A stretch of 64,000 bases of DNA from Lineus longissimus. Its lineage: Eukaryota; Nemertea; Pilidiophora; Heteronemertea; Lineidae. The DNA is taken from positions 868,001-932,000 of the forward strand of contig NC_088320.1 in the NCBI RefSeq assembly GCF_910592395.1. Direction: 5' to 3'. Shown piece after piece: positions 14,201 to 26,045 of this stretch; the stretch's first letter is position 1, and the number at the start of each line of letters is the position of its first letter. The notes below the pieces were generated by a model. The model had not been told where the DNA came from. It saw nothing but the letters and a program-made list of their open reading frames with translations, and ran no database searches. The translations under genes were made by a program, and so were the position numbers.

Positions 14201-16079
14201 AATTCCATAAAGAACACTGTCAAAGTCTGGTGTAACGCAGTTCATTGCTAGACAGTGATATTGCCAGTATTGAAGAGATGCAGGAGGTACCCTTTAGGCC
14301 ATAGCTTGTCCATCAAGAAAAGTTGTCCTCAATCACCCATCCCCCCTAATCCCACACCAACAAAAATATAGGAGGGGCAAGTAAAGGCATAAAGCCCTAA
14401 GTATTTCAGGTAGAATTCACTCAAACTCTGATGAGAGTATAAGCCTAGAATAATGCAATCTGATTTTGACTTTTATTCAATTAATACATGGTAGACTCCC
14501 CAAGAACTCGTCCTGATTTTGAATTAGTCAACGAGATTTCTCAAACAATGCTGACACTCTCACATAATTTCATCAAATGACATTATAATATAACAAGGTG
14601 AAATCATGAATTATGATGAACGTGTCATGTTTCAAAGAAAAAAAACAACTTTACAAGGAAGAATTTGAATAATTTCATTATCATTTTTAATCGAAGATAA
14701 TACAATGATTTGTAACACGTTCAAGACTTGTTTAATCAGAAATTTCAAATTTCAAATTTCATTATTTCATTTGTTGTTTTGAATTTATAATAGCACAAGG
14801 TGACATCATAATTGGTAATTAACTGGACACCGATTAAAATCAGATACAATCTCTTTGTGTGATAAATAATTTACAAAGTTTTAGGATTTTTTCTCTCAAA
14901 TCAAATCACTATTTGATCATTGAGATGAATCTATAATTGAAGTAGGAATGATGGAAAACTGTGTTAGATAAATGATTCAAGATATATTGGAACATCTGCC
15001 CCAAAACACCAGCATCAGTGACAGAACTTGTTCTCAACAACCAGGCCCTGAATGCTGAGATCCAAATGCCACAAACATGAAGGTAACACCCATGAGAACC
15101 AAATAAGGCATTTGTCCAAAACCTGGTAAATGTCAAAAATTATCATTACTCAACGTGTGGCGGCCAAATTGAATCTCAGCCGTCTATCAAATTGAATGAA
15201 TAATTCCAAGATATTTGACAGGACAATTAGGCAAGACCTCCAACACCCGACACAATTGCTCCCAATAAAGAATTACACCACAAAGGTAGGGAAAATCTGA
15301 CGACTTCTTCAGCGATCAGAAAAAACTTCATTCTTATGAAAATTTCCCAGATTAGAACGGATTTCTTCCGAAACCGAACAATCAAGATTTGATTCCATCG
15401 CCGATGAGAAATATCGTGGACACAAAGTGTTCATGGACCTTTTGAACTCTGTAAAAAAGAATCGCTCGTGCGAAGCATATCCCATAATGCCCTGGAGTCG
15501 TGGACAGGTGGTAGCACACGCGCCATAGGTGTGCCGCCGTAAAAAGAAAACTGAATACATTTGTCAGCGCAAATGGATGATATTGTGCGGATATTGTTCC
15601 GACGATCGTCCGCAAAAGGTGCCCGGTTTATAAGACGGATAGTAAAGAATCTGACTGGAGCTAATTAGCATTAATTAATTTTTGCCGCTGGGTTCGTTCC
15701 AGCGTGTGGTTTCTGTATTTTCATTTTGAGGTTCAGGCGTCGGACAGGGTTTAAATAGGGTAATATGAACAGAGGATCTGACGTGTCGCGTGCCGGCACA
15801 GACTTTATATTTTTGTAACAGCCTCGTGAAATTTTGTGAATGAATGGTTTGAATATGGTAGGGTAGCAAGAGGGCCAAAGGGCTTCACTTCACCATGTTG
15901 CAATAGAGGTCATGTTTCAAAATTTCAGATCATACCCCTGTAACAGAATAACAAGTAAGGACCCTTTTTGACACAAGACCTCAGGACAGGGTACTAAGAT
16001 CACAACACTTTCTTAAGATATTTAAGAGATGAAAGACCGTTTTGGCACATGGCAAAAAGGGGTCCAAATAAGGTATCTT
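5220..16079. other. long intergenic stretch, no gene recognised
   Basis: I found no recognisable coding exon, RNA gene or transposon in about 10.9 kb. The longest open frame (6416-6946, minus, 176 codons) is rich in Leu, Ser, His and Asn and looks like chance. A minus-strand frame at 13314-13547 is acidic at its end and somewhat protein-like, but has no identifiable domain. Several short TAATTA-rich patches (for example near 10.0-10.2 kb and 15.66 kb) could be regulatory; this cannot be shown from one sequence. Confidence 0.45.
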
Positions 16080-16400
16080 GATTGAATAAATGAATGAATA
16101 TAAGAATTTCTATAGCGCCTGAATTAAAAGAAAAACTTAAATTCTCAGGCGCTTTACAAAGCAAAACACTCCCTGAAAAGGTGTTGTTTCAGGAGAGTTT
16201 TGAAAATGTCTATGGAACCAGCAAGCCTGATGTTGGAAGGTAGCTGGTTCCATAAAACCGGTGATGACCGGTGATTGTCACCATTGTAACAAGATTAGGG
16301 GTAAGGACCTTTTCGGCATGCGCCTCAACCTGGGGGTGGAGACCGTTAGGATAATGATGGGATAAGGGCTTCAGGGACAGATGCAGATAAGGGATGATAG
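16080..16400 (+). repeat. dispersed repeat remnant (GCGCTTTACAA type)
   Basis: It starts with an ATGAATGAATATAAG-like run, then TATAGCGCCTGAATTA and its near inverted partner TCAGGCGCTTTACAAA, followed by a GGAAGGTAGCTGGTTCCATA-like stretch. The 'atagcgcc...ggcgctttaca' signature recurs in interspersed repeats of many aquatic invertebrates; that comparison is from general knowledge. No second copy is visible here, so boundaries are approximate. Confidence 0.45.
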
Positions 16401-17347
16401 AGTGGAGTGGAGGGTCTAAAAGGCGAGGAATATAATCCCTTAACAATGGATGAGCAGTAAGGTAGGTTCGGGTGCCTACACCTTGATACCAAGGATCCTA
16501 GTTTGAAATGGCTTCTCTTCAAAGCAGAAAGCAACTATGAAGTCTCAAAGGTATGAATTAAAAACGAAGACTGAGGTATATTTGATCACTTTATGATTGG
16601 CGAGGGTTTTGACTCTTGTATTTAAAACCCCCTTGGTACCACCTACCCCTAGCGGGGTCCCTGGGGAAGGTACTACCCAGGTGATGCGAACACCCAGTCA
16701 GGGGGTACGCCTGAGGGGACAGCTACCAACCCATCATCAAACACCCTGAGGGTCTAAAAACCTGGAGCTTCATTTTTCATTGTATTTGATGGGATTCATG
16801 ATTCAGCAGGGATAATTCTGACAGGACAGTTGAGCTTTAAGAAAGGTCTTTAGATTTTTACGCTTTATGAATAGGAAAGGGCACACAAATACTACCCCTC
16901 AGGGATGAGACGTTTGCACTTTTAGGATGATGGTTTGAGGGGGTAATTAGGTGGATAGACAATCGGATGGGCCGAGATGTGTCAGGGACAAAGGGTCAGC
17001 ATCACAGGATTTCTATAATGGGTGTCTGTGATGTCCAATGGTAATTAAGGGACAATTAAGCCTAGAGATATCTCAATTGTTTCAAAGTTTGTTGCTGTCC
17101 ACAACTCGAGTTTTTAACTCAAAAGATTTTTCGGGGTGGTTTCACATGGTCACATCAGTAGCCGTCAAGATACAACCATATGCCAATGAGCTGCAATCTG
17201 GATCTAGATTCACCACTTCTGACCAGTTCTCTTGACTAGTCACTTTGATAAGCCACGAAAAATGCACTTTCCTGGAATATTTATGAGATACAGACCCTTT
17301 GACTTCAACGAAATTCCTTAAAAAGCAAACAAAAAACTTAATCCTAC
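16401..17347. other. intergenic or possible intron, nothing recognised
   Basis: No coding or repeat feature stands out. If the small exon candidate just to the right is real, this would be its first intron on the minus strand. Confidence 0.3.
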
Positions 17348-17441
17348 CTGAATTGCCGATTAACTCGGTCCAATCTTCCGGGTCCATAATGCTGTCATCC
17401 GACTCCAAACCTACGTCATCGTAGAATGCAAGGAATTCCAT
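17348..17441 (-). CDS. candidate first coding exon, unknown acidic protein
   Basis: On the minus strand an ATG at 17441 opens a 31-codon acidic stretch (starting MEFLAFYDDVG, then SDDSIMDPEDWTELIG). It runs into a good splice donor, CAATTCAG|GTAGGATT, at 17347/17346. Acidic, aromatic-spiced N-termini of this kind occur in transcription activators, but no family can be named and no following exon was identified. The TALE-type motif cluster at 17.84-18.93 kb would lie upstream of it. A chance ORF is a real alternative. Confidence 0.25.
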
Positions 17442-17843
17442 AGCGCCAAAAACAATATCATGAAACGAGGGTTTTCAATTAGGCGAATTTGCTCGTCACC
17501 TAGAGTAAATGGTTCAACATCTGGATGAGTCAGTTTGTTCCCACTGCAGCACTTCTGTTAAGTCAATTAGTCCGTAAAACGTTCCTTTTGAGTTTATTGA
17601 CCATAAACATAATCCTTTTTACCTTTCACTGACGAAAAATCTGGAGAAAATGCTGTCCTTTTTCAATGAGATTGCTGTGTCAGGATTTCTAATTGGAAAG
17701 GTTTTAGAATTCCAATCATCTTGGGCTGATATGACTGCATTTGGAAGTACATCACCAGTGAAGACTCTATATTGTCATTTCCATTTTGTTAAGAACAAGT
17801 CATTGAACTGTTAAATGAAGAGTCTTTGCTATCACCTTATAGA

Positions 17844-18925
17844 CTGTCAATCAAAATATCAATTGATCACTTGTACGAAGAGTATAAGTAGATATCGTGA
17901 GAACTTTGTTGTCTTCTTCCTGATCCTGTCAATCATGTGCAGCTGATGATACTCTTATGTTCCATTACGTTATGCTTTGATCACTTTCATTTTAACCATA
18001 AAATCCCGTTCACATTTAAAGACATCTCAGTTGTTCATTGTCATAGTTATCCTTCCATCATGGTAACAATGTGTCCCTAACAAACAAAATAAATTTACTA
18101 AGCAGAGGCCTTCATTTGCCAGAATCAGACAACCAGAATCATAGAACCAGAATCATAGAACCAGAATCATAGAACCAGAATCATAGAACCAGAATCATAG
18201 AACCAGAATCATAGAACCAGAATCAGACAACCAGAATCATAGAACCAGAATCATAGAACCAGAATCATAGAACCAGAATCAGACAACCAGAATCATAGAA
18301 CCAGAATCAGACAACCAGAATCAGACAACCAGAATCAGACAACCAGAATCAGACAACCAGAATCAGACAACCAGAATCATAGAACCAGAATCAGACAACC
18401 AGAATCATAGAACCAGAATCATAGAACCAGAATCAGACAACCAGAATCATAGAACCAGAATCAGACAACCAGAATCATAGAACCAGAATCATAGAACCAG
18501 AATCAGACAACCAGAATCAGACAACCAGAATCAGACAACCAGAAACAGAGACTGAAACTGAAACAGCAAGTAACCTGGGGTTAAACTGTCATCATTTTTG
18601 GATGAGAGTTTGACAAAACCAAAGTTTTTGACAAGCCACCATGTGCCATAATCAACATTCATGAAATGGTGTTGCAAAAGGAGAGAGTAAGATTGGTCTT
18701 GGTTAGATCAGACCAAGAAGAGAATCATCCACCATGTCAACGTGTCTTGAAATGAGTAGAGATCGTAATGGGACAGCAGGACCATAATTGATATCAGGAA
18801 GAAACCTCAGCAAAACACTACTCCCTATACCAATGCTGTAACCATAGACATTGAGACAGTTAATCCATCGATTTCTCTCCCAGCATCTCAATTATGTATT
18901 CTAGTCATCGAGCACCTGTCAATCA
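17844..18925. promoter_or_regulatory. cluster of PBX/PREP-type motifs
   Basis: The 10-mer CTGTCAATCA, reverse complement of the known PBX-PREP/MEIS composite site TGATTGACAG, occurs perfectly at 17844-17853, 17926-17935 and 18916-18925, all in one orientation. A one-mismatch version lies just after the third. Only one other perfect copy was noticed in the window (32940-32949, opposite orientation). About 0.1 perfect copies are expected per 64 kb by chance. Enhancer function is inference. Confidence 0.35.
18119..18538. repeat. 14-bp minisatellite, 30 units of two alternating variants
   Basis: Exactly 30 units of 14 bp fill 420 bases. Each is either A = CCAGAATCATAGAA or B = CCAGAATCAGACAA. 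The order is BAAAAAAB AAAB A BBBBB A B AA B A B AA BBB (16 A, 14 B). Within either class I saw no other substitution. The period is not a multiple of three, so it is not a protein repeat. Confidence 0.97.
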
Positions 18926-19521
18926 ATGTCAATCATCAATCCAATTAGATTAATGTAAATTACCTCAGCTGACGTGAGGTAGACAATGGTGGACTAGTTG
19001 ATTTGTGATGTGGATTTCAAGGAAGTAACCGACGTGCTATACCTATCTATAGTCTCGATAATGGGCTGATATGGAGGCCCAAATTGAAAGATTTCAGGTC
19101 TCAAGTCACCAGCCTGTTCGCCTGCTCTTCAGCCCCATCTTTATCAGGACTTAGAAGCTCAGAAGCATACCGATCTGCTATCTTCTTGACTGATTCGATG
19201 GACTAATTACCTCCGCACTAACGAAGTGGACAATCTCCACCGTGATCAGTCACCTGAACATATTGTCTAATTGATCAAGTGATTGATTGTTAATTAACTA
19301 ATCATTCGAATAGATGCAAGTAGCTTATGTTCAAGGAAATGAGATCGCACCGGAGGTACTGATTGTCCCAACAAACGAGAGTGGAGCTAAATGTCGGCCA
19401 TAACCAAGGTACCTCACCGAGGTATTAGGCAAAGTGGTAGTTCTACCTGAGAAGGTTTTGCTGAGACAACCAGTACCAACTATGAGTTATCAATATCTAG
19501 TCGTTAGTATCCTCTGTCAAG
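18539..19521. other. intergenic, no gene recognised
   Basis: No coding feature. Around 18.90-18.98 and 19.26-19.32 kb it is rich in TAAT, TCAATCA and TTAATTAA motifs, continuing the homeodomain-type character of the preceding kilobase. Confidence 0.4.
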
Positions 19522-19756
19522 TTGCTGCCAAAACAAGCTAGGACCTCGTTTGGCGACAGGGCTTTCTCTGCCTGCGCTCCATCTCTTTGGAATCAACTCC
19601 CATCTCATATTCAGGATGTTTCAGATGTCCTTAAATTCAAATGTCAGTTAAAGACCTGGCTGTACGCAAGGCACTTTGAGGGGGCAGCACCTTGAGCACG
19701 ATTTGTTCGGTGGAAAGGCGCCCCACACAAATTTTATAATGTATGTATGTATGTAA
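19522..19756 (+). mobile_element. LINE 3' end (reverse-transcriptase ORF C-terminus and tail)
   Basis: A frame from 19522 reads LLPKQARTSFGDRAFSACAP, then SLWNQLPSHIQ and LKFKCQLKTWLYARHF, ending in a TGA at 19693-19695. The order 'R-T-x-x-G-D-R-A-F-S ... P-x-L-W-N-x-L-P ... F-K-x-x-L-K-T-x-L' is the well-known C-terminal tail of CR1/L2/Rex1-type non-LTR retrotransposon polyproteins. About 40 bases further on, the element ends in an (ATGT)n microsatellite, typical of LINE 3' tails. Upstream domains are absent, so this is a 5'-truncated, presumably dead insertion on the plus strand. Confidence 0.8.
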
Positions 19757-22679
19757 AGCAGCTCAAACAAAACAGTGGAATGTGACTGCCATGGCTCTCT
19801 ACCCCATTCCTCATATGTCTCCTGCTAACTTAACTGTAAGATGACATGACACTCCCGTCTACTAACCTGTTGTTGTGTCCTATTGATCTCCACCTACTGG
19901 AGTTGAAGGTAAAGTAACCATAATGTAATATGAATTAGGATATCTTTATGAGTCATCTCTGAACCACTGATCTTAGCCTTGATGACAAAGGTGGTTTGTC
20001 TAAGGAGACAATATTGACCTAAAGATTGCCAAGATGTTGTTTTCTTATGTGTTAAACTATAATATGTTTTTCTAAGTCATTGATTTCTACCTAAGATTGT
20101 TATTAAGGTTAATTACACCGGTGAATTATTAATTAAGTGTCTTCGCAGGTTTCTTAAGGGTCATCTATACTGCGATTATGGCCAGATGCCATTAGGTGTG
20201 CCTTTAAGGGAAACAGCCTCACCATTTCTGCTAACTCAGGTCATTGTATCGCCACGTTTAATGGCTAATGTAGCTGTTACATATCTATATGATATGATAA
20301 CCTAATCATACCATATCTGAAAATGACGCGTCCAAACTCACTGACTAAAATATCCAGACACAAACTAAGATCCTAACACTCCTAAAGAATGAGAATACCA
20401 ACACATTCCAGATTGATTAAGCGGACTTTTCAACGAATCCCTGATCAACTCCACAAACAAATCCGTCAATGCCAAATGCCAGAAATCATCAACAAGTCTT
20501 CATCATGTAACAAAAGCCCTATATCCAATAAGTTATCAAAGACTTACAAAGTTTGACAAATTATCCAGAATTTGAGAATTCCCCTAGATATGAGGACATA
20601 TGTGCACTCCCAGCAAACTGTGGACAACTCGCCCCGCCATGAAATATTAGTCACCTCATCATGTAACAAAAGCAACACGAAGACCATAACTTTCCAAAAA
20701 CTTCCTATGAAACTTGATGAAGTATCCTGAATTTTGCAAAATTACCTCAAAATATCACCAATTTTATCCAAACATTATTCCGATGAAGAATCTGAGTAGG
20801 AGATCGTCGGTAAAGTGTGCATCGGTAGACAGATGGGGATTGTTATCATCACGTTCTACGCAGCCTCCCAGGTACAGAGGGGTCAGGACCGGGCCCTATT
20901 GTGTCCCGATGACGTCTTTATATTTGAGAATTCAGGTGAGGTCCTGAATTAGGCAGCGGATTAGTCCAATGCGCCAGGGAGGGGCGTCGACAAAAATTTG
21001 ATGGAATTCTTAAGAATTTGAAAGACAATGGACAACAAGCTGTTTTGATGGTACGGAGGTCTGGTCTGTCTTTTAGGATAAAAGATATCAGAAAGGCTCA
21101 AGGAACTTTGATATGAGAGAGGACATGTTTATATCTGTGGTGTTGAACAGAAATAGCTCACCGGTCCTTAAGAACAGAGAGGGGAACTTTGATGTCATTC
21201 TTATGTACATGTATACAAAAAAGATAACGGTTTAGGCATCATTTGATACTTGTAACTTCTTAACAGCAAGTGAGGACGTTATTTGGCAGAGACACTTGTA
21301 AGTGACTTGCTCAAGGAGTCACATAATTACTGAACCTTTCCTTTAAGACCTTAATCCCGACACCAACCCACGAAATGACACAATGGGGTCAAAGTCTTCA
21401 TCAAAAACTTATTAAGAAATGAAATGTTGAGACTTAGAGAGGGGGTGGTACATTGTTGGACGTGTTTTGTTAAAGGGGGAGTGGGCTGATCACCCGTTCT
21501 AGCACCTTTATTATGATATCCTACAAATTTTGACGCAATGAGGTCAAAAGATTAGAAATGTCAACTCAAGCTCTTTTGGGCGGATAAAAAAACGTGCATA
21601 TCTGTCAAGCTTTTGAAAGAGGGGTATAGCTATACTGATTTGTTCAAAAGAGGCCAAAAGGTCAAAATACTAAAATATTCAGTTCGGGGAAGAAACAAAT
21701 AGCACACAAATTTTGTGAGAAAAAAAACATGATTAGGGAAAGTCAAAGTTAATATCTGAAAAAATTTCGAATATTTGAATTACAAATTTAGATTTTTGAA
21801 TGTTAACAGGGTTCAACAAAATAGTACTATCAAAATCACTTCTAAAAAAATGGAAATTTGACCAAGTAACACGAGAAATTTAATGAATAAATTTTCAAAA
21901 AAAAACTCAACAAATGTAAGATTTGCATAACAAGAGCAAACTGCATAAAGCATAAAGCATAATCAAAAATTTCAACAGAATATTTTTCCAGCCAAATGAA
22001 CCTGATTTACAAATTATTGTTAATTTTCATAATTGAATAACAAAAATTTAAACAAAATCACCTTTGAAATATTAGAAGGAAAACAATCATAAAATATAAC
22101 AAAGCTCCCTCAAGGTGATCACCAACGGCAAAAAACATCATTAGAAAAAAAACTTTTCAACCGCTAATAATTTTATCAAGACTAATGAATGCAATTTTCA
22201 AATTGTTCTAAATCACTGAATATCATATAAAGGAGCTCCACAAACTACCGCTGAAACTATAGTTGCAAAATCACGATGTCAAAACTCACAGCGCGCCCGT
22301 TGGCATCTAAATCGGTCAAAGGTGTTGGGGAAAAATGTTTGTGGGAACCGTCTACGATGTGAGAACCCTGAAAGGTGACCATTGATGCTGGTCTGACCGG
22401 TACAATACCCAAACAGCCAGGCAGCTGGTCCAGTGAACTTTGAAGGACGCTTGGTAATTGTCCGGTGGCTCAAAGAATGACAGATTGTTGTGCCGCTTTT
22501 TTGAAAGAGGGCACGAGTTCGGTCCAAACTTTGAATGATGTTTCAAAGAGGGCATGAGACTGGGCGGCTGATTGTCCAAGGACAAGATGTGATGAAGATT
22601 AGAAGATTCAAATATTGTAAGTTTGGGGATTCGTAGAACTGTCCAGGTTTAATTTTCCCTTTCAAAGGGTTCAGCACAG
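19757..22679. other. intergenic, no gene recognised
   Basis: No exon-like frame over 80 codons. Sequence from about 21.5 to 22.2 kb is strongly A-rich with long A-runs. No transposon ends were seen. Confidence 0.45.
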
Positions 22680-23475
22680 GAAGGGCGGTGGGACAGTAGA
22701 AGACAACGGACACTGCGTCATGGTAGAGACTCCCTTACGGGACAACAACGGCGACAGATGACAACGGACACTGCGTTGTGGTATAGACTCCCTTACGGGA
22801 CAAGAGGTCACAGTTTATTTTTCAGTCAATCTCTGCTTGTCTAAACGTGCCACCGTTTTTGAAGCAGGACACAGACAACGACGACGACAGACGACAGACG
22901 ACGATGAATGACAACGGATGACGACGAAGGACACTGCAGTGTGGTATAGACTCCCTTACGGGACAAGAGGTCACAGTTTTTTTTTCAGTCAATCTCTGCT
23001 TGTCTAAATGTGCCACCGTTTTTGAAGCAGGATACAGACAACAACGACGACAGATGACAACGGACACGGCGGTGTGGTATATAGACTCCCTTACGGGACA
23101 AGAGGTCACAGTTTATTTTTCAGTCAATCTCTGCTTGTCTGAATGTGCCACCGTTTTTGAAGCAGGACACAGACAACAACAATGACGATGGACCCTGCGG
23201 TGTGGTATAGACGACGGACGACAACGGACAACGAAGGACACTGCGGTGTGGTATAGACTCCCTTACGGGACAAGAGGTCACAGTTGATTTTTCAGTCAAT
23301 CTCTGCTTGTCTAAATGTGCCACCGTTTTTGAAGCAGGACACAGACAATGACGACGACGGACGACAGACGACGATGGATGACAACGGATGACGACGAAGG
23401 ACACTGCGGTGTGGTATAGACTCCCTTACAGGACAAGAGGTCACAGTTTATTTTTCAGTCAATCTCTACTTGTCT
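22680..23475. repeat. tandem repeat block, about 5 copies of 133-174 bp
   Basis: The segment GGTATAGACTCCCTTACGGG plus ACAAGAGGTCACAG recurs at 22780, 22943, 23076 (with a 2-bp insertion), 23250 and 23413. An earlier partial copy lies near 22.72 kb. Each unit continues with TCAGTCAATCTCTGCTTGTC and GCCACCGTTTTTGAAGCAGG, then a length-variable GAC/GACAAC-rich spacer that explains the unequal unit lengths. Both strands show open frames of 80-95 codons here; these come from the repeat, not from a gene. Confidence 0.92.
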
Positions 23476-25319
23476 ACCACAAGGAATTCACCACATTACC
23501 CATTTCTCAAGGTCTTGCAGAATGAAAAGACCAAATCTTTCATTAGAAAGGGTTAAACTGTATGTAGATTATACATTTGCCATCTGTCAAATCAAAGACA
23601 CATGAACAAATATCTAATGAGCTCCAAAAATAAAACTTCCACCAATCCGGCTCAAAGAGAATGCTTCAGACTAAACGTTCATTACTATCAAAATCAGCTC
23701 TGACAATCGTGTGATGTTGACTCGGCCTGGACACAAGTGGTGCTCTGCTACACCTGTGCGGGGAAGTACCATGGAGAGGCACTCCATGTCAGGACGGCTG
23801 CCGTACCTGAGTTTAATATGACTGCCAATGAAACTGTATTTCCATCATGTACGCCTGGCCATGTGGCATATTGAGGCACATTCGTGTAGTTTCCTCTCGG
23901 CAATCCTCAATATCGTCACCCTCCTACGAGAATTGCCGAACTCATTTTAGCTACTTTTGAGAAAACAAGAAAAAACTAATTCAAATCTCACTGGGAACTT
24001 ATTTATTTACTAGTTGTTGGAAAATGGTACATGATGATATGACAATTCAGATACAATGAACATAGAGAGTCAGTGCAGTTTCATAAAAGGTGCACATGAC
24101 TTAGGCAAAGATACAAATATCAGCAGGTGAGTTGGGCACTTTGATTCATGAGTTAGGCAGAATGTCTAAACGTATAAATGACTTGGGCAATTTTATCCAT
24201 GATCATTTTAAGGCAGAGTAACACAGTCTCCTGGAATTTATGATTGCAAAAAGCATTCCAGCATTGACCAATCTCTACAGCAATTGGAGGGTCCAGAAGC
24301 TGCACTGACCTCCAGCAAGAATAGCTTTTATGCAGCAAATCAATCCAACTTGACGTGAATAGTGTGAGGTGTGAAGCATACTTTCAGGAGAGATGCCACA
24401 CAGGTTAGAGGAAACACCCGAGCAGGATTCCAAGATAACAAAACATAACAACATTAGCAAAAATCATCGTCATTTCCCCACAGAAATCATCCCGTGCAAG
24501 CGGAAAAGTGTTTTGCGCTCAAATTACCGATTCTGACACGAAGTAGCACTCCTGTATTACACTTCACACCTCCAAAAGCTGAAGAGTGCATTATACCTAT
24601 TGTTACGCGTAACCTAATTGTTTCAGCGCTTGCGACACCAACGTTTTTTACGAAAGCTTCCTTTGCGTAAGACAATTATAGGTAGAGCAAGGCACTCACG
24701 AAAATTAGTACATACGCCATTAAGCATCAACTCCAACAGCTCTCTGCTTTGGGAGGGGATAAAAAACTTAACAAGTGCCACGCAATCTTCTTAATTCCCT
24801 CTCCAGAGATGATTTCAGTCCCACTGGATGGAATAACCAGTGTATTTCGTGTTGGTGTGCAAGTGATTGTACAGGGGAAGATGTCAACTTAAGTTGGAAT
24901 ATCACAAACAAATGCTTAACGTTTGAGCTATCAAGGCTCCTACACATCTTCTCTGTGCAAGCTACATGGGATTCCTACACTGTTGAGCTGAAATTAATAG
25001 GCCTAGTTCAGTTAAGTGATGTCACACAAAGACAATATATGAAGAAGTCTTACCTGTTTTATCTTTGTTTTCTGTGGACTTCTTTTTCAGTTCACCTTTA
25101 AGATAAAGTGAATTAGATTATATAATCAGTTTTTTGTCTTCGACATTGCCCTCTTTAACAATGACTCATCACAACGCAATCTTTCCCAACTTGCTCAATT
25201 CGAGCAAACTAACTTTCATAGCTTAGCATTAGCACTGAAATCATCCAACTCAATTCTCATCATTGTCACCCTAGTTTGCATGTACCTCGCCAGATCAAAG
25301 GTGGCGCCACATAAATTAT
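23476..25319. other. intergenic, no gene recognised
   Basis: Only short open frames without domain character. A 108-codon plus-strand frame at 24775-25101 is of a length expected by chance. No repeats stand out. Confidence 0.4.
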
Positions 25320-25902
25320 TCACGATTCTGACAGTTCTCGGTGAAACTTGATGCGTAGAGTAGCAGTTTGCTCGGAGGAGGTCTCAAACCTGATTGTGCC
25401 GTGGCTAGGTGGAATTGTTTGTTCGTTTACTGCCGTTACGTTAGAACCTGTCAATAGAGACACAGTAATGCATTTGATTTCAGTCAATAGAAGGCAGTCT
25501 GGCAAAGAATACCGATAACCCTCTTTTGACGAAAATGTCAGTTGCTGGGTTCTTGCTGTGACCCCTTCAAATATCAAATGGATAAGAGGAACTGTAAGGG
25601 CAGTACAGAGAATTAAAGTTTCTTGGCCTAAATACCCTCATACATCATCAGCGCTACACCTTGCCAACATGCTCCAAGAATTTCATTAAATATTCAAATT
25701 TCAATTTTCGATGTGAATTTCACCGCTTGTGTGATCTTGAATTACGAAGTGCAAAGTAATGCTTCGTTAGGGTTATGGTTGGAGGGTCCTTAAACTCTGT
25801 CGAGATGCAGAAACCTGCTGTGTGATGGATGTCATTATCCGCAGCACGCAAAGGTGTACTTTTGAAGACAACTGAAATACGGTTCAAAGTGATACTCCGT
25901 TT
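25320..25902 (-). CDS. candidate two-exon 3' end of an unknown gene
   Basis: Two minus-strand open segments join with matching phase. The upstream exon, 25902 to 25746, follows a strong polypyrimidine acceptor (CCTTTGATATCACAG) and ends at a GTAATT donor after one base of a codon. The downstream exon, 25591 to 25320, follows the acceptor CTGTACTGCCCTTACAG, starts with the two missing bases and runs to a TGA, ending LRIKFHRELSES. The product has no recognisable domain. Phase agreement and good acceptors favour a gene, but the donor is weak and open frames of this length occur by chance. Earlier exons were not found. Confidence 0.2.
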
Positions 25903-26045
25903 CTGTGATATCAAAGGAAAAAGCAGCAGAAGAAACTGGACAGGCAAAAACTACACAAATAGGCAACAACTTGCTGAGAAGAAGATCAGGTCATAGGTGG
26001 GGGATGGCGAAGGAAGATATTTTAAGGAGAGCTGAACTTTTTTAG

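Noticed and set aside
18119-18538. Regular array that could be mistaken for a CRISPR
   Set aside because: Units are contiguous 14-mers with no unique spacers, in an animal genome. It is a minisatellite.
22822-23404. Two minus-strand frames of 94-95 codons with similar peptides
   Set aside because: They are shadows of the tandem repeat block. Similarity comes from DNA repetition and the spacer length breaks the frame.
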